Shown piece after piece: positions 8,016-14,584 of a DNA stretch of 29,789 nucleotides (its first letter is position 1; each line of letters opens with the position of its first letter). The notes beneath the pieces are model-generated. The model searched no databases and had not been told where the DNA came from. It saw nothing but the letters and a program-made list of their open reading frames with translations. Position numbers and translations under genes: made by a program. The stretch is from an uncultured Chitinophagales bacterium (lineage in GTDB: Bacteria; Bacteroidota; Bacteroidia; Chitinophagales; Chitinophagaceae), in NCBI GenBank assembly GCA_946886475.1, contig CAMPIQ010000027.1, forward strand, positions 1-29,789. Reading direction: 5' to 3'.

Positions 8016-8786
8016 TCAGAATTTTTTAAGCATGTTCTTCGTATAGATCTCGGTGAGCTTTTGTTTTGTATTCATTGGGAATTCGCCTTTCATCATCCAG
8101 TCGTAATACTGAGGTTCGGCTTTGAGCACATCGCTCACCGGCCTGCCCTTATGCTTTCCGAAATTAAATACTTCCACTCCTTTGTCGTCATAGATAAAAC
8201 GCCTTGCAAAGTCAATTATTGAGTCATCTCCAACAAGTTTTAGGATACTGTCAACATTATTTCCCAATTGTGGATAACGCTCCAGTTGTGCATACAGGAT
8301 CTCGGCGGTTGCTGCCGCATCCACTTCTGCACCATGTGCGCCATCCAGGTTTTTCTGGCAGTAAAATTTGTAGGCAGCGGACAGAGTTCTCTGTTCCATC
8401 TGGTGAAAGATCTTCTGCACATCAATCACCTTTCTGTTCTTCATATCAAAATCCACTTCTGCGCGAAGAAATTCTTCTATCAGCAATGGAATATCCAGCC
8501 TGTATGCATTATAACAAGCGATATCACAACCATCAAGCGATTGTTTGATTTCCTGGGCAAGCTGTTTGAAAGTAGGGGCATCCTTTACCATTTCATTGGT
8601 AATGCCATGTATATCAACGATGGCCTGCGGTATGGCTATTTGCGGATTGATGATCTTTCTTTTGACCGAGCGGTTTCCATCGGGCAGGGTTTTGATGATG
8701 GCAATTTCTACGATCCGGTCAATGGCTACATTTGATCCTGTAGCTTCGATATCAATAAATGCAAGGGGTTTTTTAAGTTGTAACAT
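8016..8786 (-). CDS. DnaQ-like 3'-5' exonuclease with an ExoX-type C-terminal domain
   Basis: Residues 8-170 are a DEDDh exonuclease fold: ExoI motif FIDIEATG gives Asp12 and Glu14; the ExoII region reads ACYNAYRLDIPLL with its Asp; the ExoIII motif HGAEVDAAATAEI supplies the His and last Asp. The C-terminal 50 residues (FNFGKHKGRPVSDVL and YYDWMMKGEFP) match the small domain found at the end of ExoX-like nucleases, thought to help bind nucleic acid. It may act in DNA repair or proofreading; it lacks any polymerase or GIY-YIG part. It sits 66 nt after mpl and 6 nt before the glycosyltransferase gene on the same strand, so cotranscription is likely though the functions differ. Confidence 0.88.
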   Translation of the reverse strand: MLQLKKPLAFIDIEATGSNVAIDRIVEIAIIKTLPDGNRSVKRKIINPQIAIPQAIVDIHGITNEMVKDAPTFKQLAQEIKQSLDGCDIACYNAYRLDIPLLIEEFLRAEVDFDMKNRKVIDVQKIFHQMEQRTLSAAYKFYCQKNLDGAHGAEVDAAATAEILYAQLERYPQLGNNVDSILKLVGDDSIIDFARRFIYDDKGVEVFNFGKHKGRPVSDVLKAEPQYYDWMMKGEFPMNTKQKLTEIYTKNMLKKF

Positions 8787-8852
8787 TTTTCAGGGGATTC
8801 TTAAAGGCGGTAAAGGTAAAGTATTGTAGTGTGATGAATGCAATCATCCACC

Positions 8853-10211
8853 TTATTGTGTAATTCTTCTGGCAAGCGCTTCCGTATTCAAACCATCATA
8901 ATTTCCCGAGCTCATAAACACCACAACTGCATTTTTATAATCCTGTTGGTTTAACCAGTTCTCAAGTTCATTTTTATCATTGAAAACCATCATATCCTTT
9001 CTTCCAAAACCATTCTTCACAATTTCTTTGGGCAGAGGCGGCATTCTTTTCAGTTCAAGTGCATGCTGGCTGTAAAAAACGGCAGCTGCATCCGCTTTTG
9101 ACAATGCACCTTTGTATTCTTTCATGAAATTTTCATTGAGACTGCTAAAAGTATGGAGTTCAAGTGCGGTGATGAGACGCTTTTGAGGAAACTGGTGCTT
9201 TACCGCTTCTATTGTAGCTTTTACTTTTGAAGGCGCATGTGCAAAATCGCGGTAAAAAACCGTATGCTCATTTTTTGCCAGAACTTCCAGGCGGCGGGCC
9301 GCACCTGTAAAACTGCTGATGGCATGTGTGAAATCTTTTGCGTTCACACCCAGGAGTTCACTTACCATCCAGGCGGCATGAAGGTTCATCAGGTTATGAT
9401 CTCCAAAAACCTGTAACTGCGCGGTATTTCCTTCAATGATTACGCTGGTCTCTCCATTATTGATCGTATGCCCCGGTACGTTATAAGGATGATAATTAAT
9501 ATCAGCCCTTCCATGTTCATGCACCAGATCTTTCAACACCTGGTCCGTATCATTAAAAATAAGATGACCTCCCGGTTCTATTTTATCAATAAAGATCCTG
9601 AACTGCTCCAGATAATTATCAAACGTGGGGAATACGTTGATATGGTCCCAGGCAATTCCGGTAATAATGGCGATATGAGGAAAAAGGAAATGAAACTTCG
9701 GCCGCCTTTCAATGGTACTTGCCGGATATTCGTCTCCTTCGCAAACCACAACCGGTGCATCAGAAATATTTACCGACTGGTCGAAGCCCTGTAAACGGGC
9801 GCCCACCAGGTAATCGAATTTTTTGCCTGTTTCTTTCAGCACATGCATGATCATGGCCGTGGTGGTTGTTTTTCCATGGCTTCCACCAACCACCACCCGT
9901 GTTTTCTTAAGGCTTTCCTGGTAAATATATTCGGGGAAGGAATATACTTTAATACCAAGTTCCCTGGCCTTTGCCAGTTCGGGATTATCAGCTTTGGCAT
10001 GCATACCCAGTATAACCGCATCCAGGGAGTTATCAATATAAGCGGGGTCCCATCCTATGGATGTAGGAAGGATGCCTTCCCTCTCGAGGTTTCCTTTGGC
10101 AGGTTCAAAAATTTCATCATCACTACCTGTAACCTGGTATCCCTTTCTTTTCAACGCTATCGCCAGTTGATGCATCACGCTTCCCCCTATGGATATGAAA
10201 TGAATTCGCAT
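8853..10211 (-). CDS. mpl: UDP-N-acetylmuramate:L-alanyl-gamma-D-glutamyl-meso-diaminopimelate ligase (murein peptide ligase)
   Basis: A Mur-ligase family enzyme of 452 residues that joins the tripeptide L-Ala-gamma-D-Glu-mesoDap, recovered from wall turnover, to UDP-MurNAc using ATP. The N-terminal Rossmann part begins HFISIGGSVMHQLA, where MurC would read 'GIGG.GM.gLA'; this and the TGSDDEIFEP stretch are the Mpl form. The ATP-binding P-loop GGSHGKTTT is at 109-117. The central domain has VVCEGDEYPAST and IAWDHINVFPT; the C-terminal domain has RRLEVL and YRDFAHAPSKVKATI, where Mpl has this variant of the DYAHHP motif. Length agrees with the family. It is first in a leftward run of four genes. 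A full MurC is not expected here, and the Mpl signatures make the assignment firm. Confidence 0.93.
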   Translation of the reverse strand: MRIHFISIGGSVMHQLAIALKRKGYQVTGSDDEIFEPAKGNLEREGILPTSIGWDPAYIDNSLDAVILGMHAKADNPELAKARELGIKVYSFPEYIYQESLKKTRVVVGGSHGKTTTTAMIMHVLKETGKKFDYLVGARLQGFDQSVNISDAPVVVCEGDEYPASTIERRPKFHFLFPHIAIITGIAWDHINVFPTFDNYLEQFRIFIDKIEPGGHLIFNDTDQVLKDLVHEHGRADINYHPYNVPGHTINNGETSVIIEGNTAQLQVFGDHNLMNLHAAWMVSELLGVNAKDFTHAISSFTGAARRLEVLAKNEHTVFYRDFAHAPSKVKATIEAVKHQFPQKRLITALELHTFSSLNENFMKEYKGALSKADAAAVFYSQHALELKRMPPLPKEIVKNGFGRKDMMVFNDKNELENWLNQQDYKNAVVVFMSSGNYDGLNTEALARRITQ

Positions 10212-10326
10212 GGAACTATCTATTTTATAAATTATTGGAATGATCCTGGTAATTGGTTTTCAGGACATAGTAAATAATTATTAACTGCAATAAGCAAACA
10301 GGGCTATAAAATGAGGATTTCATGTT

Positions 10327-10334
10327 TATATTTG
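10327..10334 (+). promoter_or_regulatory. Bacteroidota-type -7 box (TATATTTG) before the small lipoprotein gene
   Basis: TATATTTG matches TAnnTTTG exactly and lies 49 nt before the ATG at 10384. No TTG at the right distance for a -33 box is visible, so the site is supported by the -7 box and position only. Confidence 0.45.
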
Positions 10335-10383
10335 CAGATAATATCCGGCAAAATAAGCCGTTTTAATCCAAACATGTTTTAAT

Positions 10384-10545
10384 ATGAAAAACAAAACATT
10401 TTATTGTACCCTCCTGATTCTCACCGCCTTTGTTTTCGCTTCCTGTTCTGGTTCACGCCAGGGCTACGGCAATCACCGCAAAGGTTATGGATGTCCTGCA
10501 ACCGTCTCCATCCCCGCACCATCAGCAGAGGTTTGTAACGTTTAA
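10384..10545 (+). CDS. Very small lipoprotein, 53 aa, upstream of ytxJ
   Basis: This short frame runs from ATG at 10384 to TAA at 10543-10545. It encodes KNKTFYCTLLILTAFVFAS followed by Cys21: a basic n-region, a hydrophobic core and a lipobox (FASC), so it should be exported and lipid-anchored. The mature 33 residues are rich in Gly, Tyr, Arg and His (SRQGYGNHRKGYG), then have a Cys-Pro and a Pro/Ala tail with a last cysteine. Two cysteines besides the anchor could form a disulfide. An exact -7 box lies upstream, and ytxJ begins 18 nt downstream, so the two are probably one transcript. No family is recognised. The combination of signal, promoter and spacing supports a real gene. Confidence 0.65.
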   Translation: MKNKTFYCTLLILTAFVFASCSGSRQGYGNHRKGYGCPATVSIPAPSAEVCNV

Positions 10546-10563
10546 TTTTTAAACATTGTGTGT

Positions 10564-10893
10564 ATGCATTGGATTCATCTTACTGATGAAGAGCAGTTAA
10601 GGCAAATACTAACCAGATCGCAGACAAGACCGCAGGTAATTTTCAAACATAGCACAAGGTGCTCAATCAGTGCTGTTGCGCTGCAGCGCCTGCAAAAAGT
10701 AGCACAGCCAGCAGATATAGACTTCTATTTTCTGGATCTTCTGGCCTATCGTCATCTGTCTAATAAAGTAACGGAGGTATTCAAAGTTCAACACGAATCA
10801 CCACAGGTGCTTTTGATAAGAGATAGCGAATGTGTATACGAAGAAAGCCATATGGGAATTTCTATGAATGATATTATAGGTCATGCGGCATAG
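10564..10893 (+). CDS. ytxJ: Bacillithiol system redox-active protein YtxJ (monothiol bacilliredoxin-like)
   Basis: A 109-residue thioredoxin-fold protein. The motif FKHSTRCSIS with Cys33 is the YtxJ signature, where a single active-site cysteine replaces the CxxC of thioredoxins; VQHESPQVLLIRD holds the conserved cis-Pro position after it. YtxJ proteins are found in organisms that make bacillithiol and are thought to remove bacillithiol from mixed disulfides on proteins. I prefer ATG at 10564 to the GTG two codons earlier. It follows the small lipoprotein gene by 18 nt and precedes osmC by 212 nt of repeat-rich DNA, so the neighbourhood fits thiol and peroxide defence. It implies that this organism uses bacillithiol, which cannot be confirmed in the window. 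Confidence 0.88.
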   Translation: MHWIHLTDEEQLRQILTRSQTRPQVIFKHSTRCSISAVALQRLQKVAQPADIDFYFLDLLAYRHLSNKVTEVFKVQHESPQVLLIRDSECVYEESHMGISMNDIIGHAA

Positions 10894-10895
10894 GA

Positions 10896-10937
10896 GTGCA
10901 AAGTTTAAAGTTCAAAGTTCAAAGTTCAAAGTCGGTG
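10896..10937. repeat. Second heptanucleotide array, (GTTCAAA)n
   Basis: GTTTAAA at 10903 and GTTCAAA at 10910, 10917 and 10924 are exactly 7 nt apart, with decayed units on both sides. It begins right after the ytxJ stop codon and has an inverted relative (TTTGAAC at 11060-11066) before osmC, so the two could pair around the 120 nt between them. Confidence 0.82.
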
Positions 10938-10997
10938 AACTACTGTCGGAGCTATTGTTCGAATTCCTGGTTTCTGATTTCAGCTTGTAACCGACCC

Positions 10998-11058
10998 AAC
11001 CTTAAACCTTACACCCTAAACCCATAACCCTAAACCCTACCCTAAACCCTACCCTGAA
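10998..11058. repeat. Telomere-like CCCTAAA heptamer array, degenerate
   Basis: CCCTAAA occurs at 11014-11020, 11028-11034 and 11040-11046, with variants CCCATAA at 11021, CCCTA at 11035 and 11047, and CCCTGAA at 11052; decayed units extend left to about 10998. Unit spacing is 7, 7, 7, 5, 7, 5. It lies between the ytxJ-side heptamer array and the osmC promoter. The resemblance to plant telomere repeats is in sequence only. Confidence 0.8.
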
Positions 11059-11078
11059 CTTTGAACTGTTTTCTTTTC

Positions 11079-11086
11079 TAGCTTTG
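11079..11086 (+). promoter_or_regulatory. -7 box (TAGCTTTG) of the osmC promoter
   Basis: An exact TAnnTTTG match 19 nt before the osmC ATG. The nearest upstream TTG (11061-11063, inside an inverted heptamer unit) leaves a 15-nt spacer, shorter than usual, so the -33 element is unsure. Confidence 0.5.
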
Positions 11087-11105
11087 TCTTCCTTAAACAT
11101 TAACT

Positions 11106-11516
11106 ATGGTACGAAACGCAACTGCCGTCTGGAACGGCTCGGGAAAAGAAGGCAAAGGACAACTGACAACTGCAAGCGGGGTTTTATCCGGTACGCCTTA
11201 CAACTATAAACAAAGGTTTGAAAATGATCCGGGAACCAATCCTGAAGAACTGGTAGCGGCAGCGCATGCCGGTTGTTTTACAATGAAACTCAGTTTTGTA
11301 TTGGGTGAGGCAGGATTTACGCCCGATAGTCTGGAAACAAAATGCGAGGTGAGTTTTGAAGGAGGTGCTGTTACCAAATCGCATCTTATAGTAAAGGGCA
11401 CTGTACCCGGAATCAGCAAAGAAAAATTTGAAGAAGCAGTTAAAAAAGCGGAACAAACCTGTCCCATTTCCAAGCTTTTAAATACTACGATCAGTTCAGA
11501 AGCAACATTGTCCTGA
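11106..11516 (+). CDS. osmC: OsmC family peroxiredoxin (organic hydroperoxide reductase)
   Basis: A 136-residue cytoplasmic thiol peroxidase of the OsmC group, which reduces organic hydroperoxides with two cysteines. The sequence shows the family features: TNPEELVAAAHAGCFTM with the peroxidatic Cys57 and Glu48, and EQTCPISKLLN with the resolving Cys119. Length and the AVWNGSGKEGKG opening agree with OsmC rather than Ohr. It has its own -7 box and its own terminator immediately downstream, so it is a single-gene transcript. Together with YtxJ upstream it suggests a thiol-stress neighbourhood. Confidence 0.92.
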   Translation: MVRNATAVWNGSGKEGKGQLTTASGVLSGTPYNYKQRFENDPGTNPEELVAAAHAGCFTMKLSFVLGEAGFTPDSLETKCEVSFEGGAVTKSHLIVKGTVPGISKEKFEEAVKKAEQTCPISKLLNTTISSEATLS

Positions 11517-11535
11517 ACTTTGCTTTAATTAAATT

Positions 11536-11562
11536 AAACCGCACAAGCTGCGGTTTTTTTTA
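11536..11562 (+). terminator. Intrinsic terminator of osmC
   Basis: AAACCGCA (11536-11543) pairs perfectly with TGCGGTTT (11549-11556) around a 5-nt loop, and the T run continues to 11561. It begins 20 nt after the osmC stop codon. Confidence 0.92.
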
Positions 11563-11695
11563 TGCTGATACTCCAATCTTAAGCTGAAACTAGTAGAACT
11601 ACGAAATTGTTTATCGTAATCATGCTTACCCATATCAGAGTATTCTACGCACCGGTAAGTAAATACCATAAACAGAAAATAGGGCATAATTGCAA

Positions 11696-11726
11696 TTGAC
11701 TGGTATTATGGATGAGGCTACTTTTG
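11696..11726 (+). promoter_or_regulatory. Bacteroidota promoter driving the gene-less region
   Basis: TTG at 11696-11698 and TACTTTTG at 11719-11726 are exact matches to the -33 (TTG) and -7 (TAnnTTTG) boxes, separated by 20 nt, within the range known for Bacteroidota. This is the only site in the window where I found both boxes at a proper distance. Transcription would start near 11733. Confidence 0.65.
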
Positions 11727-11760
11727 TATCAGAAGTTGATTGATATTATATCAATCGTTC

Positions 11761-11886
11761 CAGTATCCAAAAGAAAACCAAAACCAGTATCCAGAAAACC
11801 AAACCGTATCCAGAAAAACCAAACTAATATCCGAAAAACTAAAAACCGTCCAAACAAAGAATTATCCAGATCCTGAAAAACCAAAA
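11761..11886. repeat. Degenerate tandem repeat of about 20 nt
   Basis: Units resembling GTATCCAGAAAACCAAAC place their TCC at 11766, 11790, 11809, 11830, 11849 and 11865, a spacing of 16-24 nt. The copies are most alike at 11782-11822 and fade to the right. They form the 5' part of the candidate non-coding RNA. Confidence 0.72.
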
Positions 11887-12070
11887 CGACAAAATCCAAT
11901 ATCAGTCAACTTCTAATTTTTAAGTTCTTTATAATCCGATCCATATCCGTAGAAAGCCCGTTTGAAGTCCGTAATCCTATTTGAAAACTATCCAATCCTA
12001 ACGAAAGACTAAAGGCGTCCGTTCTCCGATGAAACAGAAACCAAGTTAATTTTAACGCCTTAAATAATTA

Positions 12071-12098
12071 TCCCCTGATTTGTTCAGGGGATTTTTTA
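12071..12098 (+). terminator. Intrinsic terminator of the candidate ncRNA
   Basis: TCCCCTGA (12071-12078) pairs perfectly with TCAGGGGA (12084-12091) around TTTGT, followed by six T. On the minus strand the same hairpin is followed by a weaker AT-rich tract and could also end the MuiA-like gene, which stops at 12145. Confidence 0.88.
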
Positions 12099-12144
12099 TT
12101 ACCTGGAAGGGAAAGCATATTGAATGTTGAACTACCTCTTCCCT

Positions 12145-13941
12145 TTACAAATTCAACACCCTGTCCTTCGGATACTTCACACTGTAGGCAAACCTGATCT
12201 TCCTGCTTTCGCCTGGCGCCAGTTCAAGTTTCCACGTAAGCACTCCCGTATCCGTGTTGTCCATTCCTCCACCATCATCATTCAATTCAACTTCAATTTC
12301 CTTGTTGGTAGACAGTGGATACTGGTCTTTCAGGATCATGCGCACGGTATCTTTTTTATTATTTTTTACGGTAAGCTCAAAACTGATCTTCTGTAATTTA
12401 TGGCTACCTAAAAATTTTACACTGCTGTAATCGGCAAGCTTTTCTTTTTTTACCACCACCCTTTTGTCTCTTCCCAGCGTAAGGTTCAATGTATCAGCGG
12501 TAGAAGAAGGATCAATAAAAGATTTACCCACATAAGTACCTTCAAAAATGATGTTGGCATCACCGGGAAGTAAATTCAGCTTTTCCCAATCAGGCACTTC
12601 TGCCAGCAGGTATGCATCCCTGTCGAGTTTTGGTACAGCATAATATTTATAAATTGAACCTACACTATACTCTTTCAATGTAGCGGTCTGCTCTTTTCCA
12701 TTGGTTGGAACATCATAGAGCAGCCCGATATCAAAATTTACATTCAGTTCATTATCGGTGATGGAAACATAATCTTCCAGACCATCTTTTAAAGTAACCA
12801 GCACTACACCATTTGAAGCCCTCGATCCATATAAAGCTGTGGCAGATGCGCCCTTTACAACTTCTATATTTTTAATAGCCGACTGACTGATCTTCGAAAA
12901 ATCTTCAGCACTCATGGCTACACCATTCACAACGTACAAAGGCGTATTATTTCCTGCCATAGAACTGTAACCGCGTATTTTAATATCGGCTGCCGCGCCT
13001 GGAACACCCTTCATAGATTCCTCAAAACTTTGGATCCTGTTCACCGCCAGGTTTCTTTCCATTACATTAATGGGATTGATATAACCCAGGAACCATGTTT
13101 TTAAAACGGGCGCACTGCCCCATTGATCCGGAACGGAAGTGGAAAGTGACAACTTTACTTTTTTCCAGTCTATTCCAGTGGTCTGTGCAAGTTTTGCTTT
13201 ATAAATGAGTTTCAGCGGACTATTGATATCATCAACCCTCACATCATAATAAGGCGACCACCAGGCATTGGGTGTAACATAGGAAACCAGGAAATCATAT
13301 TTTCCCGGACTGGCTACTGATAGCTGCAATTTCAGCCTGCCACCCTTTCCCGTATTCCGGCTTTCTTCTTCCCTTACCTGGTTTTTAATTCTGAGCATCT
13401 GTTCATTTAATTTTTTATAACGATCCCTGTAAACAACCAGGTCATGCTGCAGTTCTGTTGATTTATTTTTATAATAATCCATCAGCTTAATCAGTTCAGA
13501 CACGCTTAAACCGGTTTGCTGGCCTTTTATATCGCGATTGGCCTTTAACACCTCAATCAGATCCGTGGTAATCTGGATCTGTATATTTACTTTATCTATA
13601 TCCTTCTGAATGTTTTCAGCAGAATCCATCAAAGTTTTGATACCTGAACTGATTTCGGGGGCGATCAAAAAATTATTGGAAAATTCCATTCCCATGATCG
13701 TAACAGCAGATGGGCAATTGACCTGAACGCTATTCATGTCTATCGAATTACTGATATCTTCTATCACCAGGTCATAGTTGCCTGCTTTCAGTTGCGCTGC
13801 GCTTTTATGGGTTAATTCTGCACCACTGCGGTAAACAGTAACGTTTTGCAGGGATGAAGGAATGATCAAAGGATCACCGGATGCCTGAGCCATAACAGAA
13901 ATGAAAAGGAAAATTTGAAAGGGTATTTTCTTAAGCCGCAT
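12145..13941 (-). CDS. MuiA-like DUF4139 protein with an inserted TonB-plug-like segment
   Basis: A 598-residue exported protein. A signal peptide ends near MAQASG (residue 21). Residues about 30-125 match the N-terminal DUF4140 part (VTVYRSGAELTH, GNYDLVIEDIS); 100-195 are a long helical, coiled-coil-like stretch; 205 to the end are the DUF4139 beta-rich part (NAWWSPYYDVRVDD, then TTGIDWKKVKLSLSTSVP and a C-terminal LTWKLELAPGE). Inside it, residues 313-387 break the domain with sequence matching the plug of SusC-type receptors: IRGYSS, PLYVVNG, then IKNIEVVKGASATALYGSRA and SNGVVLVTLK. The family includes 'mucoidy inhibitor A' proteins, whose biochemical role is unknown. It is a single gene, transcribed away from raiA. 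The combination of domains is firm; its function is not. Confidence 0.85.
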   Translation of the reverse strand: MRLKKIPFQIFLFISVMAQASGDPLIIPSSLQNVTVYRSGAELTHKSAAQLKAGNYDLVIEDISNSIDMNSVQVNCPSAVTIMGMEFSNNFLIAPEISSGIKTLMDSAENIQKDIDKVNIQIQITTDLIEVLKANRDIKGQQTGLSVSELIKLMDYYKNKSTELQHDLVVYRDRYKKLNEQMLRIKNQVREEESRNTGKGGRLKLQLSVASPGKYDFLVSYVTPNAWWSPYYDVRVDDINSPLKLIYKAKLAQTTGIDWKKVKLSLSTSVPDQWGSAPVLKTWFLGYINPINVMERNLAVNRIQSFEESMKGVPGAAADIKIRGYSSMAGNNTPLYVVNGVAMSAEDFSKISQSAIKNIEVVKGASATALYGSRASNGVVLVTLKDGLEDYVSITDNELNVNFDIGLLYDVPTNGKEQTATLKEYSVGSIYKYYAVPKLDRDAYLLAEVPDWEKLNLLPGDANIIFEGTYVGKSFIDPSSTADTLNLTLGRDKRVVVKKEKLADYSSVKFLGSHKLQKISFELTVKNNKKDTVRMILKDQYPLSTNKEIEVELNDDGGGMDNTDTGVLTWKLELAPGESRKIRFAYSVKYPKDRVLNL

Positions 13942-14047
13942 AGTTGTGATTTCTTAACTGGATGCTGCCTTTCCGGAAATTACATAATGGCGGATAGTTA
14001 ACAGGGAGAAGAATTGCCAGGTTGAAGCGTTGACAGGTTGAAAGGGC

Positions 14048-14101
14048 ATCCTGATTTTTTCCTGGTCAGGCCAGAAAACAGCAGAGCCGGCTAATCAGGA
14101 T
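14048..14101. repeat. Inverted repeat in the raiA upstream region
   Basis: ATCCTGATT (14048-14056) and AATCAGGAT (14093-14101) are exact reverse complements; between them CTGG and CCAG (14062-14065 and 14071-14074) can also pair. The structure ends 50 nt before the raiA start. Its role is not known. Confidence 0.45.
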
Positions 14102-14151
14102 CAGGTTTATTGTGGTATGATAATGGTACCTTATGCGTATAAAAAACAGCT

Positions 14152-14466
14152 ATGGATATTATCATTCAATCATTAGGTTTTAAAGCAGGTGAAGAGTTGG
14201 AAAATTATGTAACAGAAAAACTTGGGAAATTATCTCCCAGCGATCATATTATCCGTGCCAACGTGGTGCTGTTTCTCGGACCAGACAGGGCTACACCCAA
14301 TACATATTGTGAAATAAGGCTTGAAATTCCGGGCAACGACCATTTTGTAAAAGAAAGCAGTCCCGAATTTGAACAATCCGTGGATTCCGCAGTAAATAAA
14401 CTCCAGGCCATGATCCGTAAAGCAAAGGAAAAGCAGGTGGATCAGTGGCAGGGGAAAGTTAGCTAG
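14152..14466 (+). CDS. raiA: Short-form ribosome hibernation promoting factor / RaiA family protein
   Basis: A 104-residue protein of the HPF/YfiA (RaiA) family, which binds the 30S decoding region and silences or dimerises ribosomes in slow-growing cells. MDIIIQSLGFKAGEELENYVTEKLGKL is the opening strand-helix, and the central part with the typical CEIRLEIPGNDHFVKE strand follows, then AVNKLQAMIRKAKEKQ. The long-form C-terminal dimerisation domain is absent, so it is the short form. It is transcribed divergently from the MuiA-like gene and followed by a large hairpin. Whether it acts as HPF or as YfiA cannot be told from the sequence. Confidence 0.9.
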   Translation: MDIIIQSLGFKAGEELENYVTEKLGKLSPSDHIIRANVVLFLGPDRATPNTYCEIRLEIPGNDHFVKESSPEFEQSVDSAVNKLQAMIRKAKEKQVDQWQGKVS

Positions 14467-14482
14467 TTGAAAAAGTTGAATC

Positions 14483-14527
14483 GTGGATAGATTGACAGGT
14501 TCAGATTTTCCCTGTCAATCTATCCAC
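14483..14527. repeat. Perfect 17-bp inverted repeat after raiA
   Basis: GTGGATAGATTGACAGG (14483-14499) is the exact reverse complement of 14511-14527, with an 11-nt loop. It starts 17 nt after the raiA stop codon. No T run follows, so it is not a standard intrinsic terminator, but in mRNA it would be a very stable stem that could protect the raiA 3' end. TTGACAGGTT also occurs at about 14030-14040, which hints at a dispersed repeat family. Confidence 0.8.
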
Positions 14528-14584
14528 TTCCCATCCCCTAAATTTCAAACCCGGTAAATCCGTAAAAACTCCGTTCTTTGTTCC

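Larger units (their letters stand above)
11733..12098 (+). ncRNA. Candidate non-coding RNA, about 365 nt, with a repeated A-rich TCC domain
   Basis: The interval between a two-box promoter and a strong terminator contains no ATG or GTG from 11733 to 12028, far too few for chance, and no protein frame. The predicted RNA would start with a hairpin (GATTGAT 11738-11744 with ATCAATC 11750-11756). Then come about 260 nt poor in G and rich in A and C, with 17 TCC trinucleotides; the first units are copies of a roughly 20-nt repeat resembling GTATCCAGAAAACCAAAC. A stem AAGGCGT (12012-12018) with ACGCCTT (12055-12061) and the terminator hairpin close the 3' end. The osmC gene has its own terminator, so this second one needs its own transcript. 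I recognise no known RNA family. The limits are predictions. Confidence 0.55.

Noticed and set aside
10998..11058. True telomere or linear replicon end
   Set aside because: The array is short, degenerate and internal, with normal genes on both sides.
11761..11886. CRISPR-like spacing of repeats
   Set aside because: The units vary, are only about 20 nt long, have no distinct spacers of constant length and no cas genes are near.
11733..12070. CsrB-like RNA on the minus strand (many GGA motifs)
   Set aside because: The complement does have many GGA motifs, but the promoter with both boxes and the terminator with a T run are on the plus strand, and CsrA is generally not found in this phylum.
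13942..14151. A gene in the MuiA-raiA intergenic region
   Set aside because: No frame with a plausible start and length; only the inverted repeat and TTGACAGGTT-type repeats are visible.
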